DNA of 13,100 nucleotides from Crocinitomicaceae bacterium (GTDB lineage: Bacteria; Bacteroidota; Bacteroidia; Flavobacteriales_D; Crocinitomicaceae): the NCBI GenBank assembly GCA_027084145.1, contig JALWLM010000340.1:1-13100 (forward strand), written 5' to 3'. Position 1 is the first letter of the stretch; each line of letters opens with the position of its first letter. Of the stretch, positions 1 to 7,254 are shown piece after piece. The position numbers were made by a program, and so were the translations under genes. Under the pieces are notes generated by a model, which worked only from the letters and a program-made list of their open reading frames with translations, was not told where the DNA came from and ran no database searches.

Positions 1-21
1 ATTAATAATCATTAAACTTAC

Positions 22-55
22 AAAAAAAGAAGAGTTGTAACAACTCTTCTTTTTT
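22..55 (-). terminator. Intrinsic, probably bidirectional terminator after the secreted protease gene
   Basis: A perfect inverted repeat with 15-bp arms (23-37 and 41-55) around a 3-base loop (38-40). The arms contain the GAAGAGTTG / CAACTCTTC core and are flanked by A-run and T-run tails, so each strand ends in a U-rich tract after the stem. It lies 23 bases past the stop codon of the minus-strand protease, where a rho-independent terminator is expected. The symmetry means it could equally end a plus-strand transcript arriving from beyond the left edge. Bases 1-21 and 56-78 show nothing else recognisable. Confidence 0.88.
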
Positions 56-78
56 AAGATATTGAAAACCTAATATAC

Positions 79-2877
79 TTATTCTAATATAATCTTTCTT
101 ATAGAAAGATTTGATTCCGTTCTTATTTTCAATTGATATACTCCTTTAGCATATCCTAATAAAGAAATTTTTATCTCGTCTTTTCCTTTATTATTTTCTG
201 ATACAAGAACCCTTCCGGACATATCAAAAACTTCTATTTCAAAATCTTTATTCTCAGAAGTTTTAATTGTCAAAATTCCGGCAGTAGGATTCGGATATAC
301 TAAAAACTCATCATTATCCATCTCTTCTAATCCTGAAGTATTAAGGTTTACTGTAATTGTTTGACTCGATGTACAACCATTCGAATCTGTTACTGTTATG
401 GTATAATCTCCTGCAGACAAATTATTAATATCTTCTTGTGCGGAAGTAAATCCATTAGGTCCTGTCCAGGCAATTGTGTAAGAAGGTACTCCTCCGGAAA
501 TTGTCACATCAATCGAACCTGAGTTTGGACTTGTCTCATCGGTTACATTATCAACAGTAATCGTTATCTGTGACGGTTCTGTTATTGTATCTGATATTGT
601 TGATGTGCAAGCGTCTCCATCAACAACCGTTACCGTATAAACTCCCGCTGACAGCCCTGTGAATGTATTGTTTGTTATCGGACCGTTACCTATATCATAG
701 GTAGCTCCTATAGAGTTCCCTGTAATGAAGTTAACGGTTAATGTTCCATCACTTCCTCCTTGACAAGTTGTTGGTGTAGTCGTTGTTGAAAGGGTCACAT
801 TACAACTTGATGGGATACAGAAGTTATTTGTTTCAGAATTTCCAAAAGCGGGATTTTGAATAGAATCTAATATATTCCCATTTGCATCATAAATATAATA
901 TGAACCTATTGTTGAACAACCTAAAGGATAAGACATTCCATCCCCATAATCATCATAAATAACAAAATCATAACATGTTCCTTCTTGTAAACAAACTTGC
1001 TCTGTTATTGTTGTTTCATTTCCATATGCACCTGCATCTCCGGGTGTTGCAGTTTGCCCTCCTCCCGGAGGAATTGTTGTTCCTGTATTACCTCCAAAGA
1101 ATAAAACATTTGAAGAAGCATCTACTATTTCCCAATAAGTTTCATATCCATAACAATCGGTATTAATCTCTATTGTTGTTGTGACCGTATTAGGAAAAGT
1201 CGTATAATTAGAAAGAGTAGCGTCATTGGAAGAATTAGAATCCGTGTTTCCGTTAGGCATACTGGAAGCGGCATTAAAAACATGCGATCCTCCGGTCGTT
1301 GTTAACGTTGGAAGTGTTATATCTATCGTATTTGTAGAAGCTAAAGAGCCTGTCCAGTTATAAGTCATCGGTGTTCCTCCATCAATGTCATAAATAATCG
1401 TAGCTGATGTTATTGTATTGGTTCCAAAATTTTTTAATGTAACAATAGGGTCAAATGAATCTCCACACAAATCTCCTGATGGCATTGATATCGCTACAAT
1501 CCCTATATCATCGCTGGCTAACGGGGCATTTGGGTCATAACCATCTAATACGGTTACCCCACTACTATTTGGGTCTAACCATGTTACCAAATGATTTGCC
1601 GGTGTACTTCCTGACGGGTTCCATGAATATGATAATTTTCCATAATAATCCGGTGCGGATAAATTTGAACACGAAGCCCCTCCGCCCCATAATTGACCGA
1701 TAATTCTTTTATTATTATCAAATAAAGGAGAACCTGATGATCCCGGTTCCGTTGTCGTATTTCTATCCCATTCCACAACCCATTGACTATTCGGCTCACT
1801 TGATCCCATCCCATTTCCCTCTGTCAACGGAGCGTCATCAAAAGATATTTTTTTAATGTCTCCGGAAGGGTGATGAATACAAACAGCTGTCGGTGGTGCC
1901 ACATCTGCATTATTCCATCCTGAAAAATAAGCATTGTAAGAAGAAGGTATCGTTCCTCCAACCAATCCTCCTGTAATTTCTACCAAACACATATCCGAAG
2001 GTGTTCTTCTTGCTCTTAAAACAGCACCTGAAAGAGAAGTGAAACTTGGTGAACTAGGAGGGTTTGTGCATGTAGAGGATTGCCAATTAAAACGGAAGAC
2101 CCAATTTGTAGGGTCAGAATAACAATGATTTGCTGTTAATACATAAGGTGTTCCATCATTTAAAGTATTATTAATTAATGCCCCTGTACAAAAACCATTT
2201 CCTCCCGATACAAGCATCACTACCGATCTAATTTGATCTTGCCATGGAGCCCCATCAGGACAAGCGACATTCATGTTACAACTTCCCGAAGAACCAAATG
2301 CTTTTTCTTGAAATTCTTTTGCGGTACGATAGCCATGTGTTACTTTTTCAACCGTTAGACTTCTAGGTATATTTATGTTTTGCGGAGCTACATAATATTC
2401 TACAATGACCTCACTACCCGGAACAAGCTCTGTTCCAAGCACCCCTTGATAAACATGTTTATCCGTAAATTTACCAAGAATAAAACTTTTATCCGGATTG
2501 TAAACATACAGTTCATTTCCGGAAGGAATTTGTAAATCTTTAAATGTTAAATTAACGGTTAAAGCATTTTGACAAGTTAATTTTAATAACCATAATTTTC
2601 CTCCGTTTGGTAAATCTACCCAAGTCCCTGAATTTGTGAAATTCAAATTTGTTATATTATTATATCCAAATCTCCAAGGCCCCGATTTTGTAGCATCAAC
2701 TATAGAATCTTCTGACCTCAACGCTTGAATATCCGGAGTATTAAATACAACATGATCAACCTGTTGGCTCGCAATTGTTTTTTGAAATACGTATCGGGGA
2801 TTTCCTCCGTCTCCTTGTTGTGCAAAGGTGATTGTCGAAAAAATCAAAAATAAATAGAATAAACTTAAATGTTTCAT
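79..2877 (-). CDS. T9SS-secreted lysyl-endopeptidase-like serine protease with SprB repeats and C-terminal sorting domain
   Basis: A 932-residue exported trypsin-fold protease. Residues 1-19 are a Sec signal peptide (basic start, hydrophobic core, ending near TFAQ). The catalytic domain spans roughly 200-445: His251 in TANHC, Asp295 in the SDMCLVE segment, and Ser381 in the GSSGSP motif. The WGGG and YYGKLSYSW segments and the closing WLDP/LDG segment resemble the lysyl endopeptidase (Achromobacter protease I) group, so cleavage after Lys is plausible but not shown. A CARDB-like beta region follows at about 454-560, then a Cys-containing beta domain at 565-690 and two SprB-type repeats at about 704-760 and 781-840, each ending in a TVTD..GCTS-like strand. 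Residues 858-932 form a type A T9SS sorting domain (YPNPT at the start, FDMSGRV, KGVYQLKI, KIILE end). Those families predict passage through the outer membrane by T9SS, removal of the tail, and release or surface attachment. The gene is separated by 72 bases from the Nfu gene and ends at a strong terminator, so it may be its own unit. Confidence 0.93.
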   Translation of the reverse strand: MKHLSLFYLFLIFSTITFAQQGDGGNPRYVFQKTIASQQVDHVVFNTPDIQALRSEDSIVDATKSGPWRFGYNNITNLNFTNSGTWVDLPNGGKLWLLKLTCQNALTVNLTFKDLQIPSGNELYVYNPDKSFILGKFTDKHVYQGVLGTELVPGSEVIVEYYVAPQNINIPRSLTVEKVTHGYRTAKEFQEKAFGSSGSCNMNVACPDGAPWQDQIRSVVMLVSGGNGFCTGALINNTLNDGTPYVLTANHCYSDPTNWVFRFNWQSSTCTNPPSSPSFTSLSGAVLRARRTPSDMCLVEITGGLVGGTIPSSYNAYFSGWNNADVAPPTAVCIHHPSGDIKKISFDDAPLTEGNGMGSSEPNSQWVVEWDRNTTTEPGSSGSPLFDNNKRIIGQLWGGGASCSNLSAPDYYGKLSYSWNPSGSTPANHLVTWLDPNSSGVTVLDGYDPNAPLASDDIGIVAISMPSGDLCGDSFDPIVTLKNFGTNTITSATIIYDIDGGTPMTYNWTGSLASTNTIDITLPTLTTTGGSHVFNAASSMPNGNTDSNSSNDATLSNYTTFPNTVTTTIEINTDCYGYETYWEIVDASSNVLFFGGNTGTTIPPGGGQTATPGDAGAYGNETTITEQVCLQEGTCYDFVIYDDYGDGMSYPLGCSTIGSYYIYDANGNILDSIQNPAFGNSETNNFCIPSSCNVTLSTTTTPTTCQGGSDGTLTVNFITGNSIGATYDIGNGPITNNTFTGLSAGVYTVTVVDGDACTSTISDTITEPSQITITVDNVTDETSPNSGSIDVTISGGVPSYTIAWTGPNGFTSAQEDINNLSAGDYTITVTDSNGCTSSQTITVNLNTSGLEEMDNDEFLVYPNPTAGILTIKTSENKDFEIEVFDMSGRVLVSENNKGKDEIKISLLGYAKGVYQLKIRTESNLSIRKIILE

Positions 2878-2889
2878 TGTTTTTTGTTT

Positions 2890-2916
2890 TATAGTTTATA
2901 GTTATAAGTTTAGTTG
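2890..2916. repeat. Short 7-bp tandem repeat in the protease leader
   Basis: On the plus strand TATAGTT occurs twice in tandem (2890-2896, 2897-2903), followed by a degenerate third copy ATAAGTT (2904-2910) and a partial TAGTTG (2911-2916). It lies in the 72-base leader of the protease gene (2878-2949), 13 bases from its start codon. No Bacteroidota TAnnTTTG element is evident in this gap. The repeat may be chance in AT-rich DNA or a regulatory or length-variable element. Confidence 0.4.
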
Positions 2917-2949
2917 TAAATTTTTCTAATTTGGAGTTAATCTTCTTTT

Positions 2950-3201
2950 TTAATTTTCATTCAATGCGATTACTTGTTTCACTTCAGGTGCTTCTCTTTT
3001 TACGGTTTCTTCCAAGCCTGCTTTTAATGTCATCATAGACATTGAACAATCTTTACAGGAACCCAGTAACCGGACAACGACAGTAGCATCATCTCTCACT
3101 TCTACAAATTCCATATCTCCATTATCCGCATGTAAGAACGGACGCAGTTGCTCTATTGCTGCAATGACTTTTTGTTTAATTACTCTTTTATCTAACGGCA
3201 T
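2950..3201 (-). CDS. Nfu-type (NifU C-terminal domain) iron-sulfur cluster protein
   Basis: An 83-residue single-domain protein matching the NifU C-terminal/Nfu family. It contains RPFLHADNGDMEFVEV near 20-35 and the diagnostic Cys49-x-x-Cys52 in LLGSCKDCSMS, followed by the helix with TLKAGLEETVK. In this family two monomers share one 4Fe-4S cluster through these Cys pairs and pass it to apoproteins. Its ATG lies 14 bases inside the end of the mrp gene, so the two are translationally coupled and probably act on the same cluster delivery step. It lacks the N-terminal A-type domain found in larger NfuA proteins, as is normal for the short stand-alone form. Confidence 0.93.
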   Translation of the reverse strand: MPLDKRVIKQKVIAAIEQLRPFLHADNGDMEFVEVRDDATVVVRLLGSCKDCSMSMMTLKAGLEETVKREAPEVKQVIALNEN

Positions 3202-4285
3202 TAGTTACTTCTTTTCGCTTATGTTCCTCTACTTCCTTTACAAATTTCTCTGTTAATTCTTCAAATGCTTTCGCTGTAATTGTTCCGCCCTGAAATACTG
3301 CCGGCCGTCCCGAATCCCCGGCTTCCCGTACGCTTTGGACCAGGGGTATATGTCCTAAAAAAGGAACTCCCATTCCTTCTGCTAAATTTTTAGCTCCATC
3401 ACGTCCAAAAATATAATATTTATTTTCCGGTAATTCTGCCGGAGTGAACCAAGACATATTCTCTACAATTCCTACTACAGGAACATTAATAGAATTCATT
3501 TTAAACATATTTACTCCCCTTCTTGCATCTGCTAAAGCAACTTCTTGAGGGGTACTGACAATCACCGCTCCGTCTAAAGGAACTGTTTGCACTAAAGATA
3601 AATGAATATCACCTGTTCCCGGTGGTAAATCTACCAATAAAAAATCCAATTTATCCCAATAAGCATCCGTAAACATTTGTGTCATTGCTTTTGCCGCCAT
3701 GGGACCTCTCCAAACAACTGCATTGTTTTGATCTGTAAAAAAACCTATGGATAATATTTTTATTCCATAACTTACCAAAGGACTAATCATTGGTTTGCCC
3801 TCAACTTCAATCATGACAGGTTTTTCTCCTACCAAATCAAACATTGTAGGCATCGACGGCCCATAGATGTCTGCATCGACTATTCCTACTTTGTAACCTG
3901 CTTTTACCAATCCTCCAGCTAAATTTGCTGTAACTGTTGATTTTCCTACACCTCCTTTTCCTGAAGCAATCGCTATGATATTTTTAACTTTTGGAAGAAT
4001 CTTTCGTAGTCCTTGTGATTTTCTCTCTTCTTGAGAAATACCCTCAATTTCAATATCCACTTTTAATTCTTTCCCAAAAGCTTTTTCGATATTAAACAAC
4101 ACGGTTTCTTTTAGTCTTTTTCGAAAATGCATTGCCGGATTAGAAGCCCTCACTTTTAAATACAAGTGACTCCCTTCTATTTTAAGTGTATCAATAAGAT
4201 TTGCTGAAACGATATCCTTTTTTAATTCGGAATCCAGCACATTGCTTAATACTTTTAATATTTTCTCTCTTGTCACCTCCACCAT
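3188..4285 (-). CDS. mrp: Mrp/NBP35-family P-loop ATPase, iron-sulfur cluster carrier
   Basis: A 365-residue cytosolic ATPase. Residues 1-85 are an N-terminal MIP18/DUF59-like domain. The Mrp ATPase core runs from about 100, with a deviant Walker A (SGKGGVGKST, 108-117), DADIYGPS (137-144), the VWRGPM segment (191-196), a Walker B-like LLVDLPPGTGD (216-226) and STPQEVALADARR (244-256). Family members bind an Fe-S cluster and deliver it in an ATP-dependent way. The usual C-terminal CxxC is replaced here by ENMSWFTPAELPENK (275-289), a form I recall as typical of Bacteroidota, and the whole protein contains no cysteine. The ATG overlaps the stop of the upstream lipoprotein gene by one base (TAATG), and the 3' end overlaps the Nfu gene, whose CxxC may supply the ligands this protein lacks. 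Confidence 0.94.
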   Translation of the reverse strand: MVEVTREKILKVLSNVLDSELKKDIVSANLIDTLKIEGSHLYLKVRASNPAMHFRKRLKETVLFNIEKAFGKELKVDIEIEGISQEERKSQGLRKILPKVKNIIAIASGKGGVGKSTVTANLAGGLVKAGYKVGIVDADIYGPSMPTMFDLVGEKPVMIEVEGKPMISPLVSYGIKILSIGFFTDQNNAVVWRGPMAAKAMTQMFTDAYWDKLDFLLVDLPPGTGDIHLSLVQTVPLDGAVIVSTPQEVALADARRGVNMFKMNSINVPVVGIVENMSWFTPAELPENKYYIFGRDGAKNLAEGMGVPFLGHIPLVQSVREAGDSGRPAVFQGGTITAKAFEELTEKFVKEVEEHKRKEVTNAVR

Positions 4286-4875
4286 TATACTTCTTTCTCT
4301 TTCTCTCTAAAAGACTTTATTGATTTTGCCATTAAATCTATAATATATTTTTCATGACCTTCTGCTCTAGATTTCAATTCATAAGTTATTCCATTAACGG
4401 TTTTTTGACCATAAACATGAAATGAACGATGTTCTATACCTACGGTATTTGGTGCGTTTTTCTCTCCATCTACAACCAATTTACGTTCATAAACAATTAA
4501 ATCGGGTTCATCTACCAAATATTTTATTTCATAAAAATCCTTTTCTGCTAAAGTCTTTTTTTCAACCTCAATCAAATCTGTAATATTAGCATAATCTTCA
4601 ATTAACAATTGAAAATTCGGACCTACATGAATTGTCCATTTTATATCTGATGGTATGTGTTCAACTACCGGTTTAGAGGCTCCTATATTTGCTGTTTCAT
4701 CAGGCAGAGCTATAATTGCCGGAATTTCATATGGTTTTAAATCAAAATCTTGAAACTCATAATATTCATCTTCATAGCTGATTTCCGACGATGGTTCTTC
4801 CTTGTTTTCTTTGTTGTTACAAGAAACTACTATTATTGATAACAGGGAAAATATAATCAGCAAGCCTTTTTTCAT
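4285..4875 (-). CDS. Lipoprotein of unknown function upstream of mrp
   Basis: A 196-residue predicted lipoprotein that I do not recognise. The ATG at 4875 is preferred. Extending to 4884 would need a TTG codon and would leave almost no leader after the candidate promoter. From this ATG the protein starts MKKG, has a hydrophobic stretch (residues 5-17) and a lipobox ending VVSC with Cys19 as the lipidated residue. The mature start is very rich in Glu and Asp (about residues 20-45), reminiscent of the acidic export signals of surface lipoproteins in Bacteroidota; surface exposure is inference. The rest is a mixed, compact-looking domain with no motif I can name. It shares a one-base TAATG overlap with mrp, so they are co-translated, but nothing in the sequence ties it to Fe-S metabolism. 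Confidence 0.82.
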   Translation of the reverse strand: MKKGLLIIFSLLSIIVVSCNNKENKEEPSSEISYEDEYYEFQDFDLKPYEIPAIIALPDETANIGASKPVVEHIPSDIKWTIHVGPNFQLLIEDYANITDLIEVEKKTLAEKDFYEIKYLVDEPDLIVYERKLVVDGEKNAPNTVGIEHRSFHVYGQKTVNGITYELKSRAEGHEKYIIDLMAKSIKSFREKEKEV

Positions 4876-4900
4876 CTTATACAATTTTTATGACACTTAA

Positions 4901-4908
4901 CAAATATA
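4901..4908 (-). promoter_or_regulatory. Candidate Bacteroidota -7 promoter element for the lipoprotein-mrp-nfu unit
   Basis: On the minus strand these bases read TATATTTG, an exact match to the Bacteroidota primary-sigma -7 consensus TAnnTTTG. It lies in the 49-base gap between the 137-residue gene and the lipoprotein. A start of transcription a few bases downstream would give a leader of about 20 bases to the ATG at 4875. I see no convincing TTTG at the -33 position, so the promoter may be weak or the match may be chance in AT-rich DNA. Confidence 0.5.
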
Positions 4909-4933
4909 CAAATTAAATCGTTTTTTTCATTCT

Positions 4934-5347
4934 TTAAATAATTAAAACACCTCGTTTTCCTTCTAATACAGAAAGTTCTATCATGTTTTCCTCTCTAATT
5001 GACTCCGGAACGAAAATGAATTTTTTGTCATACATTTTATTTCCAATCCAAAAACTTATGAAATATTCATTGGTTAATGAAAATAAATCTTCCATTATCG
5101 GTTCTATTTTTGCCGCTTGATTTGAGGCTAAAACAGCTATTCGATGACGAAGCGTCGATGTTTTCTTCTTTTCTTTTGTTTTCGGATCCACTCCATATCC
5201 CGTACTGGTGATTAATACCTCTTCTATGATTTCGTTGCTTATATTAATAAGATATACGTTATATATTTTCTTTCCTTCCTCTCCCTTATCTTCAACAACG
5301 GCTACACCTACATCTTTTACTTCCGGAAAATCAATATCTTTTCTCAT
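4934..5347 (-). CDS. Small conserved cytosolic protein of unknown function
   Basis: A 137-residue soluble protein with no signal peptide or membrane segment. It starts MRKDIDFPEVKDVGVAVVED and looks like an all-beta domain: strands around YNVYLINIS (29-37), EEVLITSTGYG (42-52), TSTLRHRIAVL (63-73), AAKIEPIM and EYFISFWIG. It resembles a small family I recall from Bacteroidota, whose members are sometimes labelled phenylalanyl-tRNA synthetase alpha subunit in databases. Nothing here looks like a synthetase (no class II motifs, far too short), so that name should not be carried over. Its start codon is 17 bases inside the serine hydrolase gene, suggesting translational coupling. Function unknown. 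Confidence 0.85.
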   Translation of the reverse strand: MRKDIDFPEVKDVGVAVVEDKGEEGKKIYNVYLINISNEIIEEVLITSTGYGVDPKTKEKKKTSTLRHRIAVLASNQAAKIEPIMEDLFSLTNEYFISFWIGNKMYDKKFIFVPESIREENMIELSVLEGKRGVLII

Positions 5348-6554
5348 GGTTTGCTATATCTTTACCTATTTTTAAGTATTTTAGAAAATCAATTGAATGT
5401 CCTACCTTAAACTTATTTTCTTCAAAATAAACAGGGTCATTTTTTCTTCTTTTATCAAGGGCAAAGTTCTTTTGTTTTTTTTCACCTAAACGTACAATCA
5501 CGATATTTTCTTCCGGAATTGCAATAATATATTGACCAAATGCTCCTCTAAAATAATTCACTTTAGTATTGTTGTCCAAATATGTCCAAATTTGATACCC
5601 ATATCTATAATTAGGGATCCGCTCTTCCGTCATTAAATGAAAACGAGGGCGAACCATCTCTTTAAAATATTTTTCAGGAATTAATTCTTGGTCTTTAATC
5701 TTACCTTCCTTTTCCAACAATATTCCTAAACGACCAAAGTCTCTTGCAACTGCATAAAAACAACAGAACGCTTTTTCATCTCCATTTTTCCTATCCAGAC
5801 TCCAATACGCATCTTTTTTTCCAATCTTATTCCAAATCTTTTTCTCCGCATACTCCGTTAAATCTTCCCCCGTAGCTTTTTCTATAATATATCCGAGTAT
5901 TTGCGTATTTACACTTTGGTATATGAATTGTTTCCCGGGATCTTGTTTTACATCTACAGATGTTATTATTTTATATAAATTTGTTCCGTAATACGCTTCT
6001 GCATTATCTGAAAAGGGATTTTTTGTACTTTCTGACCAATCCAGACCGGAAGACATTGTTAACAAATCTTCAATGGTGATTTTCTTTTTACTTCCTTGTT
6101 TAAATTCAGGGATATACGTATATACAGGTTCTTTTAACGATGAAATATGACCTTCTTCCATTGCTATTCCAACCAACATCCCTACAATGGTTTTGGCCAT
6201 TGAAAATGAGTTAGAATATGTTTCTTGATTGTGGCTGTTAAAATATTTTTCAAAAATAAGGGTATCATTTTTAAACACTAAAAAAGCACGAGTTTTCATT
6301 TTACCCATCCACTTTTCATCTTCTTCTTTTAATTTTCCTCGTGTCTTTTCAATAATTGATATTTCATGATCCCCTACAGAAACTGTTGAATACGGAAATT
6401 TTTTTAAGTCATAAATAGAAGGATGTAGTTCTCCTTTCAGATAAGTTCTTGCTATACCTCTGTAAACATAGCTTTTACCTGATAATATGATACCTACATT
6501 TATCAATATAAATATCCCTATAAAAACCATCCCTATTTTTTTCCATTTCTTCAT
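5331..6554 (-). CDS. Membrane-anchored beta-lactamase-fold serine hydrolase
   Basis: A 407-residue protein of the class C beta-lactamase/penicillin-binding-protein-like family (serine hydrolase, PF00144 type). The ATG at 6554 is chosen because it begins one base after the lipB stop; the longer form to 6578 needs a TTG inside lipB. Counting from the ATG, residues about 6-25 form an N-terminal membrane anchor or uncleaved signal. The catalytic SxxK is Ser118-Met-Ala-Lys121 in SFSMAK, followed by TIEDLLTMSSGLDW (160-173), which is typical of the family. The second motif is Tyr212-Gln-Ser in FIYQSVN, and GAFGQY (337-342) sits where the HxG/KTG strand motif is expected. Members include esterases, carboxypeptidases and D-aminopeptidases, and the substrate here cannot be told. 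Placement outside the inner membrane is inferred from the N-terminal segment. No evidence makes this a resistance enzyme. Confidence 0.9.
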   Translation of the reverse strand: MKKWKKIGMVFIGIFILINVGIILSGKSYVYRGIARTYLKGELHPSIYDLKKFPYSTVSVGDHEISIIEKTRGKLKEEDEKWMGKMKTRAFLVFKNDTLIFEKYFNSHNQETYSNSFSMAKTIVGMLVGIAMEEGHISSLKEPVYTYIPEFKQGSKKKITIEDLLTMSSGLDWSESTKNPFSDNAEAYYGTNLYKIITSVDVKQDPGKQFIYQSVNTQILGYIIEKATGEDLTEYAEKKIWNKIGKKDAYWSLDRKNGDEKAFCCFYAVARDFGRLGILLEKEGKIKDQELIPEKYFKEMVRPRFHLMTEERIPNYRYGYQIWTYLDNNTKVNYFRGAFGQYIIAIPEENIVIVRLGEKKQKNFALDKRRKNDPVYFEENKFKVGHSIDFLKYLKIGKDIANHEKRY

Positions 6555-6555
6555 A

Positions 6556-7254
6556 CTAATCAATATAATCGTATTCAAATAATTCTGCTAATTTCCCTTT
6601 TAATATTTTTTTTACTTCTTCAATATCCACTTTTTGATTTAACTCTTTTTGCATAGAAGTTACACCTTTTCCTTGTATTCCGCAAGGAATGATATTATTA
6701 AAGTAATTAAGATCGGTGTTTATGTTAAAACCTATACCATGCATTGTTACCCAGCGAGAGCTTTTTACACCTATCGCACAAATCTTTCGCTCCATAGAAG
6801 TTCCTCCATCTATCCAAACTCCTGTCAATCCTTCAACCCTACCTGCTTCTATCTCGAATTCTTTTAATGTTTGGATAACCGCTTCTTCCAAATATCGTAA
6901 ATATTTGTGTATGTCCGAAAAAAAATGATCCAAATCAAAAATAGGATAAGCGACTAATTGTCCCGGTCCATGATAAGTGATATCTCCTCCTCTATTGATT
7001 TTATAAAATGTTGCTTTTTTTTGTCTTAACATTTCTTCTGACAGTAGTAGATGCTGTTCTGCTCCACTTTTTCCTAACGTGTAAACATGAGGATGCTCAC
7101 AAAACAGTAAATAATTCTTTGTCGGCTCCAAGCTTTCTCCATTCCTCAATTTGATTTTTTGAGCAACTGTATTTTTAAACAAATCTTCTTGATAGTCCCA
7201 TGCTTTCTTGTAGTCTATGAGACCGAGGTCTTCAAAAATAACCTGTTTACTCAT
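6556..7254 (-). CDS. lipB: Octanoyl-[acyl-carrier-protein]:protein N-octanoyltransferase
   Basis: A 232-residue LipB, which moves octanoate from acyl carrier protein to lipoyl domains of the 2-oxoacid dehydrogenases and the glycine cleavage H protein; LipA then adds sulfur. Visible signatures are HPHVYTLGKSG (54-64), the RGGDITYHGPGQLVAYPI block (88-105), the catalytic Lys157 in KICAIGV, the TMHGIGFNINTDL strand (170-182) and the acyl-accepting Cys191 in IIPCGIQGKGVTSM. Length is normal for the family with a slight N-terminal extension. The ATG lies 8 bases inside the end of the isomerase gene. No lipA is present in the window. Confidence 0.97.
   Translation of the reverse strand: MSKQVIFEDLGLIDYKKAWDYQEDLFKNTVAQKIKLRNGESLEPTKNYLLFCEHPHVYTLGKSGAEQHLLLSEEMLRQKKATFYKINRGGDITYHGPGQLVAYPIFDLDHFFSDIHKYLRYLEEAVIQTLKEFEIEAGRVEGLTGVWIDGGTSMERKICAIGVKSSRWVTMHGIGFNINTDLNYFNNIIPCGIQGKGVTSMQKELNQKVDIEEVKKILKGKLAELFEYDYID

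Noticed and set aside
975..1814. Open frames of 60-80 codons on either strand within the protease gene
   Set aside because: They have low-complexity, compositionally odd translations, overlap a gene with clear domains along its whole length, and look like shadows of the coding strand.
5331..6554. True beta-lactamase conferring antibiotic resistance
   Set aside because: The SxxK and YxS motifs define a broad hydrolase family; the N-terminal anchor, the chromosomal housekeeping setting and the lack of a clear KTG motif give no support for a resistance role.
6555..6578. Longer serine hydrolase start inside lipB
   Set aside because: It requires a TTG codon and a 23-base overlap, while an ATG sits one base after the lipB stop and gives a more typical membrane-anchor N-terminus.
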